Assembly: GCA_011317545.1 (NCBI GenBank)
Contig: WUJK01000007.1
Span: forward strand, 2,604,001 to 2,668,000
Direction: 5' to 3'
Length of the DNA stretch: 64,000 nucleotides
From: Coniella vitis
Taxonomy: Eukaryota; Ascomycota; Sordariomycetes; Diaporthales; Schizoparmaceae
Below the pieces are notes generated by a model. It was not told the DNA's origin, searched no databases, and saw only the letters and a program-made list of their open reading frames with translations. Shown piece by piece: positions 34,114 to 47,079 of this stretch (its first letter is position 1; every line of letters begins with the position of its first letter). A program made the position numbers and the translations under genes.

Positions 34114-37100
34114 AGGATGGGTGCCACAAGGCCCCGTTGTTGTCCCGGACGTGCACAGCAACCAGCCTTGGCGAATCAGAAATCAGAAGCACATACTGGC
34201 CAGATACAAATGTTGACTTGATAGCCATAGCAGAGTCAAGTTTCTGGCCTGACCCGACCCGATTTGCGCCCAAGAAAAGAGACAAGATAGGCAAAAGCAC
34301 GTCTTGGTCTATCCCATGAGCGATATGCGTTCATTAGAGGCCAAATGAGCATCGCTGCGAGCCATTGTCGTGAAACACCGTCCTCTGGTGGAGTTGCGCC
34401 TGGCAGCAAGTACTATAATAACGAACGTCAGGGGGTGTGGGCTGCTGGGACACTTGCACGTTCCCCACACGGCTTGAAGCCTGCTGAGTGGCCACTGGCT
34501 GTACGCAGCATCGCAGATCGCCGCTCAAGTGACATACATAGTACAGCACCATGTGCTTGCAACCTCGGAAATCGGTCGACTTTCCACCGGGCGTCGGTGG
34601 CCGTAGCCGCTCCAGCGTAATGCCGACAGAGCAGGCGCCCCCATATTCTTGGCGCCCCACAACGATATGCAGCATGCGCAAGCAACTGTCCTATGTACAT
34701 AGTAGCTGCCTCTTGGTCGTCAGTATCCAGACCATTGCTGCGGAGTATTCTCTAGATTGAGCTGTCGAGAGTTGAGTATGCTTGCTGGAGTGGCCTTGCG
34801 TCCAGTTGATTGCGTGCGGAGCCAAGTTACAGCGTCAGACTGCCACATGCGGTGGAGTCGGGTGAGGTATATGCTGCCGTGGTCCTTGAAGTCGTCTTCA
34901 TCGAGATGCTGTGTTTATGTCCGTGGTTGATTCTTCAAGAAATCTCTGTGGCTGCAGCGACTAGGCGGGTGGCAGCTTGGCAGGATCGGCCAGCGACCCC
35001 TGCCTGCCCTGCGCGGGCAACGCTAGCTCTAAGCGTGTACTTTGGCAGAGTTAGTTGGTTTTCAGCGCTTCAGCGGTGAGCTACAGGGGCTCGAGGGGCT
35101 TCTCCCGCCTGGGCGATCCGTCAAAGGCAGACCCCACACCACTAAATCGAGTGGCTGCCAGGCTTGTCAGTTGCAGTTGTTAGTGGCAGGCGACTGACAG
35201 GGGAGCTGCACGTTGGCTCTGAATGGTTCTCGTGTTTTCTAGACTACCGCCACTGCATGTCAGTTCTTTTTTTCTTTCAAATGTCGTCGTCAGCAATGCA
35301 AATACGTTTTGTTTCTCTGCTTCCGGGCTAGCGACAACCAGTAAGCTAAACGCGCGTCTCCTTTGTCCTGCTTGCTTCAGTTTCGTATCCTGCTTGCAAG
35401 CTATATTTGCAGATATATCAGCATCGAGTTCAGTCTCATGATGCCTGCAGCTGCTCAACGAAAATCCACCATTGGTACATGGTAGGGTTGGTTTGGCATA
35501 TTGTTTGTAGAGACACAGGTGTGCTGCAGTCTGATAACGGTCCCAAGCTGGCAGGCTGGGCCAGAACGGACCGTTGATCGCAGAACGAGACGACACGGGG
35601 TGCGTGATGATCAACTGATGCAAAATTAGAAATACAACGCCGCGGTCAAGACTACTATAGTAGCCCTGCTGACACAAACGCCCCCCACCCAGCGATTCTG
35701 AAACCAGGGGACTCGGCTGCGCAAGGGGCGTGCTGGGCTGCTGTGGGGCAAGATGGCAGAACACTGGGACCTGGAAATCTGCGTACTATGTATAGCACAC
35801 TCAATGTTATATACATAGTAGAGTACATATCTGGCATGGTAGGTTCTGTAGTCAACAACATGTTGCTGTACGATTACATCCTTGATGGCTTTTGTCAACT
35901 ATGTACAATCAAACCCCGCCAGCACCGTCGACGCAGTCTTGCTCTCTCCCAAAGCATGTATACATAGCATAGTGCTAGGTACCAAAAGGAAGGAACGCCA
36001 CGGCATGCGGACTAACTGGGATCTCCGCCGAGTACCGCCAGGCCGGGCCAGAACGTCTTTGCAAAGCCCGACTGCAGGGTCTACTATGTACATGCATGGC
36101 ACACGAACTCTACTCGGATATATAGGATCGTTATGTCGCTGACTGCAATCATCAATGCCGTCTTGTTCCATCTTGACTGCGATTTCATCAGTTGACAGCA
36201 TGCAATAGCATCCCCGCACTAGCCCTCTTGACGGGAGTGCAGGGGAGAGCAGGTACTCAGAGCATGTACCGTGAGTACGTACCTGCTGCTTCGCAGGCCG
36301 GGATGGAGCAGCAGAGGTGCAGCGAGCACGCTAATGAAACTGCCGTGGCACGCCTTCCCCTATCAGGGCACATACCGACTTCCCTCCTGGCCTCGGGAGG
36401 TTCTGGTGCTGCTCTCCTTCTCCTTTTGTCGACGGCTCGAGGTCCGCCAGACGGACAAGGAGAAGCAGCACTCGGCAGCCAGGATATGTGTGTGCTTTCC
36501 CCAGACTGACGATACCCAGCACGCCACAACGACAGTACTATGTACGCCACAGCCCGGCGTCGCCCGGCAGTCTGGCAGTCTGGCAGTGTCCGCGTCAGAC
36601 GCAGCCATTGGCCCGCCATCACAGGAACGCTAAAACGCCAGTGGGCTTTCTTTCATTCATCCAATGTTTCCCGGCCCCACCCCGGCTATCTGGGCTGGGT
36701 GCTGGCTGGACGCGGGCACCAGGGCCTGGCCCAGTAATTACTATAAACTTATGTACCTTACAAGGCCGAAGAATAGGGTAATAGGGACCTGCCCACCGCC
36801 CATGCGGCCTGGCGGGGCAGACGATGGTAGGGTCGAACGCGCGTCACTGTCATGGCGGGCGGTTGTCGGATCGCCTGGCTAAATGCGTCCACTGCAGGCC
36901 TTGTGGCAACGTCTTTGGACTGTGGACTGTCGAGTATGGACTCGCAGGACGGCGCCAAACTCGAGATCTAGCAGTGAGTAACAAAAGGGGAGCAAGCAAC
37001 TGCGGGAGGAAAGAAAAATACAGGGATCCCGTCACGACTACTGCTGACCTGCTCGTTGTCGCTTTGTGGTCTTTTCCGGCCAATATCTCTTGTTTGTTCG

Positions 37101-37834
37101 TTGGACCCGTACAACCCAAGCTAATACTTTGATTTTCTCACTTTAGGAGACCGTGTCTATGCAGACTTCCTTCTCTGTCGGCCTCTTCGTCCTCCTCTTC
37201 TGAAGACGCTCCGACCGTCGACCGTCATCCAGCCGTGTGGCCTTCCAAAAAGACACAGAACCTGGAGTCTCACCAGCTCGGGACCCCGTCAGCTCACAAG
37301 CCGCCCGCTCTCACGGCCCGTCGTCATCTGTTATAAATCCCGAAGCACATACATGGTACAACCAAAAAGGGTGTCATCAACAGCCACGAGCGCAAGAGAA
37401 CAAAACCCGTCGTCCACCCTGATCCCTGCGCGGGCCTCCACTCTCCACCACAGCCGGCCTTGTAGCGCAAGTCGCAATTCAAGATCGAGCACTTGGGGCA
37501 GCCAAAAGCAGGGAATATTGCTCTTGGGGCAAAAGATTGATTGTATAGCTTGAGCCCCTGCCGCGCAACTGTCCATCTCCTGTTTCCTCCTTTTTTTTCC
37601 CTCTCTCTGATTGAGCTCGTCTCGTCTTTACATAACCCTCAATTTCATTCTCGCCAACTGGCATTGGCCTTTTCTTTTGTCCTTCTCTCGACCTACTCTC
37701 TCACTCGACTCCCACGCTGCATTCTCCTCCTCGGTCCTCGCTCGCCCTCTTTGCCATGACAGCGGCCTGATTGCGACCATATCGGCTCCTCACCAAGTGT
37801 TTATGCTCTAATACCTCCTCTTTCTCTCAAAATC
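34114..37834. other. Gene-poor intergenic region, 3.7 kb, with six TACTATGTA words
   Basis: No coding feature can be supported. Exact words lie at 34535, 34696, 35784, 35812, 36082 and 36536. The last 700 bp before 37835 are pyrimidine-rich on the plus strand (37560-37830), typical of a fungal promoter/5' leader of the next gene. Confidence 0.55.
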
Positions 37835-39748
37835 ATGTTCGCCGGCTCTCCTTCGGTGGCTCTGCTCGGCGCACTGGTTGCCGGAGCTGGTCTTGCGGCT
37901 GCCGACGAGTTCCCGCGCCCATATGTCACCGACTACATGCCGTATAATGAGGGCTTCTATGGCGCACACCCTAACCAATCCTTCAAGACGACCAAGACAC
38001 TTGGTCCCCTTGTCCAGGTCAACCAATGGGATCCCTCACGCTCGGGCCTGTCTCGTTACCTCTTTCTCTCCAGCCCTGCTGGCGACCAGGCCCAAACACC
38101 CTTCATAATAGACACAAAAGACTTTAGCATGCTCTACGGTGACGCTCAGTGGTCTTCTGTCAACAACCCCAGGATACAAGAGTACAATGGCCTCCCATAT
38201 TTCACGTTTTGGCAAGGCATGGATTTCAGCGGCCATGGTCTGGGCCACTGTCTCTTGTACGACTCATCGTACCAGCAAGTCTACAACATCTCGGTCAAGA
38301 TGATCGACACCCAGATGGACTCACACGAGTGCCAGCTGACCCACGATGGCACTGCTCTCGTCACTGCCTACGAGAAGATCCCCTTCGACATGCGCAACGC
38401 TCCTGGTGGCGGACCTGAGGATGGGCAGCTGCTGGACAGCGTTTTCGAGGAACTCGACATTGCGACTGGCGATCTCAAGTTCTTGTGGCGAGCCAGCGAC
38501 CACTTTGACATCAACAACACCGAAGTCAACTGGTGGCCCGACGACTACGGTGCCAAGACGGAGGACGTTGGTTGGGACTTTTTCCATATCAACAGTCTGC
38601 AAAAAACAAAAGCCGGCAACTACCTCGTTTCCGGTAGACGTATCAGCTCGCTGGTTCATGTCAGTGGCGTGGACGGCTCCGTCATCTGGCAGCTGGGTGG
38701 AAAGGACAACCAGTTCTACGACCTGAGCGGCGGCAATGCGACCAACTTTGGCTTCCAGCACACTGCCCGCTTCCTTAACGATGACCTTACGGAGTTGACC
38801 CTCTTTGACAACCACGACCTCGACCCTCAGAAGCCTTCGCCGAGCTGCCCGAATGGTTGCTCTAGGGGTCTGCATCTGCGTCTTAATTATGATGATCCCA
38901 ACAACTTCACCGCCGAGGTCGTGCACGAGTACTACCACCCCATGAGAATTGCTTCCTGGGCTATGGGGGGCTTCCAGAAACTCGACAATGGAAACGTTCT
39001 CATTAGTTGGGGCACTACTCCAGCTGTCACCGAGTACACTGAAGACGGTGACATTGTCATGGATATCCAGCTAGGTCCTTGGATTGATGAAATTGGCAAT
39101 AGGGAGCCTGTCTATCGAGCCTGGACCATGAACTGGACGGCCTACCCAACATGGAAGCCGAGCGTTGCAGCTGGTGATGGATATGCTTATATTAGTTGGA
39201 ACGGCGCTACCGAAGTGGATTCCTGGGATATTGTAAGCGCCCTTGTTTGCCCTGCTGTTTCCCATGCTCTGCCTACTAACGAATCAACCCGTGACCCAGA
39301 TGGAAGGTGACACTCAAGATAACATCACCTTCACCGGCAATGCGAAGAAGGTTGGGTACGAGACAGTAGTTCCACTCAAGACTAGCGGAGCCTTCGTTGT
39401 GGCGAATGCGTTGGCAGCAGACGGCACGGTTTTGGGTACGACCGACGTGTGGGACATGGCCCTTAAAGCCACGGTAAGCAGCTGGATGCAGACTTCCTTT
39501 CTACCTCATGATTCGTTTATTTCTTGTGTCTCCTTGACCTTTCATTCCCTTGGTGCGCTTTCCATGTTCTCGATTCTTTTGCGCGCCAGTGCTGATCTTT
39601 CTTGTCGAAATAGCGACCAGGTGGAGCTGCGGGATATTGCACCATCGGCTGCGGTCGATTTGACGACTTTGATTCCTTCATTCTCCTCGTCATGTGCTCT
39701 TCAGCCGTTATGATCCTCCTCATGGTGGCGACCCGGTCGAGACGATGA
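37835..39748 (+). CDS. Arylsulfotransferase-fold secretory protein with C-terminal membrane anchor
   Basis: Exons 37835-39232, 39300-39473 and 39614-39748 give 568 residues. The N-terminal signal peptide is MFAGSPSVALLGALVAGAGLAAA. The body has the fungal arylsulfotransferase (ASST/Arylsulfotran_2) beta-propeller pattern: FTFWQGMDFSGHGLGHCLLYD, IDTQMDSHECQLTHDGTALV, DVGWDFFHINSLQKT, VIWQLGGKDNQF, FGFQHTARFL and MGGFQKLDNGNVLISWG, with conserved His residues in the positions usual for the fold. The third exon adds a single membrane segment (SFILLVMCSSAVMILLMVA) followed by a basic tail, suggesting attachment to the plasma or an organelle membrane facing the lumen or outside. True sulfotransferase activity in the fungal branch is unproven. 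Confidence 0.85.
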
Positions 39749-42152
39749 GCTGTTGCCGGTCTCACGAGAATGGGGTTTCGCATGTTGATGACCAGCCAGC
39801 CGCCCTTTTGTCTTATTATACCCATTCAGTACTACGTATGCCCTCGCGAGCGTAACCGATCTGACACGCAACGCAACGCAACACCACATACAGCAGACAC
39901 CTCAGGACGAACCACAGCGACCTCGATTGAATTTCTTCCCACGGATACACAAAAAGCTTGTTTTTCTCCCTTTTCGTTGCTCGGGAAAGCCGAAATATTT
40001 CAAACAACCGACATATGGCGTTCAGGCGCGGTATAGGGGACGTTTCAAGGTGATATACCGGACCACTTCATCTCAAACTCATCCACATCATATTAGCATT
40101 TTTCCGTCACCCTTTTTCTTTTGGAGAGTCGAGGGGGCATTAGCACGGCGTCCATTTCACATGCTCTTGCTTTTACTCTATGGGGAGGGGCATTTTCTCT
40201 TGCTTGGCGGGCGTGGTGTTGCTGTTGCATATATATTATAGGGGCGCGGTGTTCCTCCTCATCTTTTTGTGCATTTATTTTTTGGGATGGCTGGCCGGCC
40301 TTCTTCTTTTCCGATTACAATTATACCACCACGGCATTTTCTTTTCTCTTTTTCTTTTTGTATGTATTATGATGGGTGGCAGCATTGGAGAGCGAGTGAA
40401 TATGGAAATTATGTAGCTATCGGCATTATCTGGTTTATTGACCGTTGTTCAATGACGTTGTCGAGATGGGTGATAAGCTCGTCTAAGGCTCTGACTGGGT
40501 AAAGTCTTGCACTGCTGCGAGCGTGTGCTATTCTGCATGAGTGAGCTTCGGTCACCCATTACGCGGGGGTCTAATTGTGAATACTATGTATAGGAATAAA
40601 GAAATAGACTTGTAGGGATAATGTAAAGTGGAAAAGGAAAAGGAAAAAAAACACAGGTGCCAAGGGAAGGCTTGTGATATGATTGCATATGTTACGCACG
40701 AGCATATGATCGCTGTCGCGTGATCGCAATGTTTTTAATAATCACATCATTTTTTATCGGATTATCGATTGCTTCGATGTCAGTGGTCGGTTACTTGATT
40801 AGGGCATTTCTCAGATTACGATATCAATAGCAGCACTGCTCCTTCTCAGATTTATAAATTACCATTGCCACAACTGCCGGCTGTAGTTGTGAAATCGGGG
40901 GAGAAGATAAAAGGAATAAGAAGGTACCTGCCGCTAGTAAGTCGTGGGGATTGGTACACGACAGGTCCACATAGAGATGCTGCTCAGGCTAGCGTGCCAT
41001 GATTGTGCTACGGCACTACCCGTTACGGCCATTTTTCTGGTGGCTGGCCCAACAGGCGTGCAGCGGGAGCGGAGCATCGCCTCCGTTGTGATCCACACGG
41101 CCATCACCTCAACGTCAGCGGCTCAGATCTGCGATTTGGTTGCCCAACTGGACGCATGGCATTTTGAAAAGCTTCCACAAGTCTGCCACTGCACAACTGC
41201 CACGCAAGGACATTCCAGCAAAGCATATTGATCTTGCATTCCATACTCTGCTTATTTGATCGATCAAGATACCCCGCACCATGAGATTTCGTTGCTCCTC
41301 TACTATGTATGTACGTACGCTACCTCGGTACACAGCCCACGGCCCAGAGTCATTTCTCGTTGTGACAAAGCAGGAGTTTGTCGGTTGTGCGTGACAGGGA
41401 CAAAGACGTGTTGCTTGCTTTCCCCACTGTTTTGTGCTCTGTCCTGGCCGCCTGCTGCGTACAAGTACAAGTATGAACTTGCTGACCCCGTTGTTGCAGC
41501 TCTGACGTCGAAGACTCTGCTGCTTCTGCCCTTGCAGATCTGACCGTCGTGCCCAGATCGGCCGTTACCAACCCCACGACGAGCCTGTGACAGTGGTGCC
41601 GGTACTTGCCAGTCTGCCAGTCTGCCAGTTCCCCGCCAGTCGCAAGGCGCAACCCCTTTAAGCACACGCGAATCTGACGTCAAGCAGAGCGCATCCCAGA
41701 GCTGCCAGAATGCTCGACGCCCAATGCCCATCCACACATTTGCAACAATGGTCCCCACCACCTGCCATGCTGCGCGCCCGTTTGCCTCGTGCTGGGGCTG
41801 GGCCTCCCAGGCCAACAGGAAACCAAGGCCAAGCCGACACCTCGAGTACCTGGTCAGATAGTATATGAAGGTCGATCAGCATAAAACAGCATGACTGGTT
41901 GCGCCCAACTGTCGCACCTTGGACAAACGGTTTCCGATCCATCTCCCTCCTCTTCTAATTTTCCACCTTCTTGCTCCTTGTGCCACTAGAGACAAGAGAC
42001 ACATCCACAGGCAGTTGGGATATTCTCTCAAAGAAAGTCGACAGCAGAAGGCAGAAATAGATCCAACCACACACTCACATCCACTCCCGCATCTCCAAGA
42101 CTGCACGGCGTCGTTGATCCCCCACACTGTACAGCAAGGCGTCAAAAAGGCC
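39749..42152. other. Intergenic, 2.4 kb
   Basis: 3' flank of the arylsulfotransferase-fold gene and promoter of the catalase. TACTATGTA at 40582-40590 and 41301-41309. A short tandem of CCAGTCTG-type units lies near 41610-41632. No gene recognised. Confidence 0.5.
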
Positions 42153-44395
42153 ATGGGCACCCAAGGCGACAAGATTGCTGATTTGAGCAAAAACACCATC
42201 GAGCCCACCAAGGGCTCGCTCCAGACCTCCGACTATGGCGCCAAGCTTGGCAACCCTGACCACTGGCTGAGCGTCACCAACGATGGCCACACTGGGCCTT
42301 CTTTGCTGGAGGACCAATTCGCCCGTGAGAAGGTACGGGAAAATGTTCTGCCAGCTTCAAATTTGCAACGCACACGGATACTGATAACCAATCACCTCAG
42401 ATTCACCGATTCGACCATGAGCGCATTCCGGAGCGTGTCGTTCACGCCCGTGGTACTGGTGCCTTTGGCAAATTCAGAGTCTACGAGAGCGCCGAGGACG
42501 TTACTTTTGCACCCGTCTTGACCGACACATCGAGAGAAACCCCCGTCTTCATCCGCTTCTCGACCGTCTTGGGCAGCAGGGGCAGTGCAGACACGGTCAG
42601 AGACGTGCGCGGTTTTGCCGTCAAGTTCTACACCCAAGAGGGCAACTGGGACATTGTCGGCAACAACATTCCTGTCTTCTTCATCCAGGACGCCATCAAG
42701 TTCCCCGACGTCATTCACGCCGGCAAGCCCGAGCCCCACAACGAGGTTCCCCAGGCCCAGACTGCCCACAACAACTTCTGGGACTTTGTCTTCAACCACA
42801 CCGAAGCCACCCACATGTTCATGTGGACCATGTCCGACCGCACTATTCCTCGCTCCTACCGCATGATGCAAGGTTTCGGTGTCAACACCTTTACCCTCAT
42901 CAATGCCGAGGGCAAGCGATCCTTTGTCAAGTTTGTCTTCACCCCCGAGCTGGGCGTGCACTCATTCGTCTGGGACGAGGCCCTCAAGCTTGCCGGCCAG
43001 GACCCCGATTTCCACCGCAAGGATCTTGAGGAGGCTATTGAGAACGGCGCCTACCCCAAGTGGAAGTTTGGTATCCAAGTTATTCCCGAGGAGGATGAGC
43101 ACAAGTTTGAGTTTGACATTCTTGACGCTACCAAGGTCTGGCCCGAAGACCTCATTCCCGTTCGCTACATTGGTGAGCTGGAGCTCAACCGCACCGTCGA
43201 TGAGTTCTTCCCTCAGACCGAGCAGGTTGCCTTTTGCACCAGCCACGTCGTGCCTGGCATTGGCTTCTCCGACGACCCCCTGCTGCAAGGGCGCAACTTC
43301 TCCTACTTTGATACCCAAATCACCCGTCTCGGCATTAACTGGGAGGAGCTTCCCATCAACCGGCCCGTGTGCCCCGTCATGAACTTCAATTCGGACGGCC
43401 AGAAGCGACACACCATTCGCAAGGGCAAGGTCAACTACTGGCCTAACCGCTTCGGCATCAACCCACCTGCCGCCAAGGAGGAGGGCGCCTACATTGACTA
43501 CCCCCAGAAAGTGGAGGGCATCAAGCAGCGCGCCAAGAGCGCCAAGTTCAAGGAACACTTCAAGCAGGCCATGCTCTTTTACAACAGCTTGACTGCTGTC
43601 GAGAAGAATCACGTGCTCAATGCCTTTGGCTTCGAGCTGGATCACTGCGACGAAGCCATCGTCTACGAGAACCTGGCCACACGTCTCGCCGATATTGACA
43701 TTGACCTCGCCAAGTCTGTAGCGGAGCTCGTCGGTGCCGCAGTGCCCGAGGACAAGGCCAACCCCAACCACGGCAAGAAGGCCAAGGGCCTCTCGCAGTT
43801 TGACTTCCCCCCAGCCAAGCTCACCATTGCCAGTCGCCGCGTGGCAATCATCATTGCCGACGGCTATGACTCTGTCGCTTTTGAGGCCGTCCGAGCCGCT
43901 GTCGCCGCTCAGAGCGCTCTGCCCTACATCATTGGCACCAAGCGCAGTGAGATCTTTGCTGCTGGCCAGACCCGCGAGAAGGGCAAGGGTTTCCGCCCCG
44001 ACCACCATCTCGAGGGCTTCCGCTCCACCATGGTCGATGCCGTCTTTGTGCCCGGCGGTCGGGAGTCGATCGACACCCTCAAGAAGAACGGCCGTGCCAT
44101 CCACTGGGTGCGCGAGGCCTTTGGCCACCTCAAGGCTATTGGTGGAACTGGCGAGGCTGTCGAGCTCCTGCAAATGGCCTTCCAGCTCCCTGGTGTGCAA
44201 ATGTCGAGCAGCAGCGATGTGACTGAGAGCTACGGCGTCGTGACTCTAGGCAAGGTGTCGCCCGACAGCTTTAGCGAGACCATCAACATTGCCAAGGGCG
44301 CCAAGAACTTTGCCGATCAGTTCTTTACCGCCATTGCCATGCACAGAAACTGGGACCGTGAGTTGGACGGTCTCAACGCCATGGTGGCATACTAA
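42153..44395 (+). CDS. Large-subunit (clade 2) monofunctional catalase
   Basis: Exons 42153-42332 and 42401-44395 give 724 residues. Breaks down H2O2. The catalytic core includes the active-site His in VVHARGTGAFGKF (start of exon 2), the distal Asn region WDIVGNNIPVFFIQDAIKFP, and the proximal heme Tyr in RNFSYFDTQITRLG. The C-terminal flavodoxin/class-I glutaminase-like domain typical of large catalases starts near residue 550 (RRVAIIIADGYDSVAFEAVR). The start MGTQGDKIADLSK lacks a signal peptide, so it resembles cytosolic or conidial enzymes of the A. fumigatus CatA / N. crassa CAT-1 type rather than the secreted ones; that subtype call is inference. Confidence 0.94.
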
Positions 44396-45047
44396 CGTAT
44401 AATTTACGAGGATTATGGGTTCTTGTTTATGATTCATATGATTCCCGGGGATGGATCGTGCTTGTTTTCAACGATATCACCCTTTCCATATGCATGGTGG
44501 CTGGGCGTACTTTTCATGACCAAAAGGGAATGCTGCACATGAGATACCTGGTGCACCTTGTATCTAATATTTAACAAATTCTATTCTTCAAAGATCGCCT
44601 GATGTGTTTTGTTGTGATTGTATTGTTGACATGTTATTTGGGGCCGCTTCAACTTGATATACAGCCCTCTTGTGTTATTACGGTAGTCATGGTCTGGTAT
44701 GAATTAATGAGATCAATCTCATCCAAGTCGATTAGCTAGATACATGGTGTGATGATGAAAAAGTATCCGAACCTTGCAATAACGATTACATAGCATTGTT
44801 ATGTGTATATAATATAGATAACTTTTTCCACTTCACTTAACAAATACCACCTCAGATACATTTTCAACATGTCCATTTTGAATATAGAATCTTTCCGGGA
44901 AAAAAAAGAGAAAGAAAAAAAAAGGAAAGAAAGAAAGAAAGAAAGAGAAAAAGAATAAAGATAAACCAACAAAGAGAAATTCTTGAAATCCTTCCAAATG
45001 TTTCCCCCGCCTCTCCAAATCAAAGTTCTGTTTTATGATTTTCAACC
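44396..45047. other. Convergent 3' flanks, 650 bp
   Basis: AT-rich spacer with purine-rich GAAA-type tracts around 44895-44960; no gene seen. Confidence 0.5.
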
Positions 45048-45407
45048 TCACATATTCCTGTGCAACGCATCTTTTTTATGTCCACCACCACCACCGCCGC
45101 TGCCACCCGTCATCTTCTGATGCTGACCTCCGGATGAGGTCGGGTTGCTGCCTTCGAGGCCAGCATGTTTGCCTTTTTTGTCATTTGTATGCTATAGTCC
45201 GCGCAAAGGGAGAAAAGAGGGATAATAGTGTTAATTAGAGGATTTGATGGGTATAATATAAGCACAAAGGAAAAAAAAAAAAGAAACAAAAAAAAGGACA
45301 GTCAAAAGACTTGCCTGGCTCTCCTCCGCCTCGTGCTCGACATGTTCCACAAAATCGTGGACTTGAGCGGCTGCTTTGTTTGAGATGCCTGTTGGACTCA
45401 TTGTCAT
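45048..45407 (-). CDS. Small hypothetical protein (78 aa) split by a GC-AG intron
   Basis: Two short coding blocks join only if a GC-AG intron is used. Exon 1 is 45315-45407 (MTMSPTGISNKAAAQVHDFV then EHVEHEAEESQ) and ends CAG followed by GCAAGT, the consensus for GC donors. Exon 2 is 45048-45191, starts after CTATAG, and encodes a hydrophilic, Gly-rich end (GKHAGLEGSNPTSSGGQHQK, later GGSGGGGGHKKDALHRNM). Both blocks have a balanced, protein-like composition, phases match, and the total is 79 codons. The retained intron would lead into a Phe/Leu-rich nonsense tail and is A/T-rich. A second ATG two codons later (45401) is an alternative start. Function unknown; a small heat-stress or conidial hydrophilic protein is one possibility. 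Confidence 0.55.
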
Positions 45408-46989
45408 AGAATATTTTGATGCGAGTATCTCACTGTAGTACTCTGTGTGCGTGTGTGTGTGTGTGCGTAGGTGTGTAGGTGTGGGTGGTTGGTTTGTATT
45501 TGTACGAAAGTCAAGTAAGTACCACGGAAGAGGTGGGAAAAAAAGAAAAGAAACCGTAAAACGTCCCGCCCCCCCCCCAAAGCCTCCACGGGGAATGAGT
45601 GCGCCGCCCATTGATATATATCACAAAAGCTACTTGACCTACAAAGCTTGGACAAAGAGGGAGGGCGAACGTGATCTTTCGCTGTCCTCGCGTTTATAAT
45701 CCAGCCCCAAAATTCTGCTCTTTCCTCCATTTTGGGGGGGAGGGGGAGGGGAAAGAGAACGAACTAGACCATGAAGGAGCAGAACGATCGTGGGGTGATT
45801 GATGTTGTTAGGGTTTTACCCAAACGTCATAGTAATAGAGTTCTGGATTATTCTTCTTTTAGGAGAGGGCCGGGGGAAAAGGTGTGTTTCCTGTGCTATC
45901 TAGGTACCATGTAGTCTTTTCGCATTGGGCAGCTTTTTTGTCGTCGCCCAATACAAATCCACGATACTGAGACTCCTCGGACGAAAAAAGACGAGCCCAG
46001 CCCAAAGTCCCGTGGTTGAAAAACCCCAACAGCCCACATGGTGGTATTGGGACGGGATGTCAAAAAAGCCTTTTGGAAGGCTCTAGTCCTGGAGTTTAAA
46101 TTAGCGGAGAAGATGTCCAGGCTTTTTTCTAAAACACCTCTCGGCGAGACATCATCTCCAAACAAAATTCCCCAATGGTTGTTCTTTCAGATATTGGAAT
46201 AAAACCATTTTGGTGACCCCTTTTTTCCCTTACACCATCGCTCGTGATTGGTCCCTCAAAAGCCTCCAATACTATCCAAGTATAAGCCCAAAGTTAAAAA
46301 TTCCAAGGGATCCAATGCAAGCATATTTCTTTTGCGATTATTTTTCTTTTTCTTTCTTTAATTCTCAAAGATTCCCAGTTGCGGTTGTCTTGGATGATCC
46401 TCTAGTGCCTCGAGATCGGTCTGGCTGGCCAGGCCTGGGTTTTCTTGGGACGAAGGCCTCGAGTCTATATCGGGCAAGTCATTTTGCTTTGGGGGTTTCT
46501 TGGTGGTGTTTTTTTTTTTTTTTTTTTCCTTCTCTCTTTGCGGGGAAGCCTTTTGAGAGATGCCAACGATGTTGGGGAGACTGTGGACCGAGTCGAGAGC
46601 TTGCATGTCCGGGTTGAACTGGCGTAGTATACAAAAGGCGTAGACACAACAGAAGCTTCATATGAACAACTCCGGAAGCGAAACTTGATTTATTTACCGA
46701 CATCAGTCCATGACTGGGAATTTCGGGCGTGATTTGGAAGAAAATGAACCACCTCATGAATCAATTTGGATTCTTTTTTCCCCCCATTATATACTTGCAA
46801 TATCGAGACTCCCAGATAGCCCACTACACTGATATTATACGGAGAGTTTCAGGAGCACAATTGAGAAAGACATCCTAAACGTAGTTTAGCACTAGCTGAA
46901 GAGAAAAAAGGAAAAGAAAACCACATAAAGTTCCCCATAATCGAGCTTTGTGTGTCTTGAATTCAAAAACAAAAAACGATGCAAAAGAA
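45408..46989. other. Intergenic, 1.6 kb
   Basis: Contains a TG/GT-rich microsatellite near 45442-45482, a poly-T run near 46508-46528 and no supportable gene. Confidence 0.5.
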
Positions 46990-47079
46990 GGGTCTTGCCG
47001 TGGATCGAACACGGGGCCTCTTGCAATGGAAGGTTAGGGTTTTCCCTAAGCAAGAATCATACCACTAGACCACAAGACC
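46990..47079 (-). tRNA. tRNA-Pro (anticodon AGG) with an 18-nt intron
   Basis: Read on the minus strand, GGTCTTG at 47073-47079 pairs with CAAGACC at 46991-46997, leaving a C discriminator at 46990. The D-arm GGTCTAGTGGTATGATTC and the T-arm with GTTCGATCC (B box) are in place. The anticodon stem CTTGC/GCAAG encloses the loop TTAGGG-T once an intron directly after position 37 is removed; the loop gives anticodon AGG. The mature length is 72 nt before CCA. Intron position one base 3' of the anticodon is canonical for nuclear tRNAs. It sits about 0.6 kb from the biosynthetic cluster's left end. Confidence 0.9.

Noticed and set aside
42962..44200. 412-codon minus-strand frame opposite the catalase
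   Set aside because: Antisense shadow of a highly conserved catalase; no independent support.
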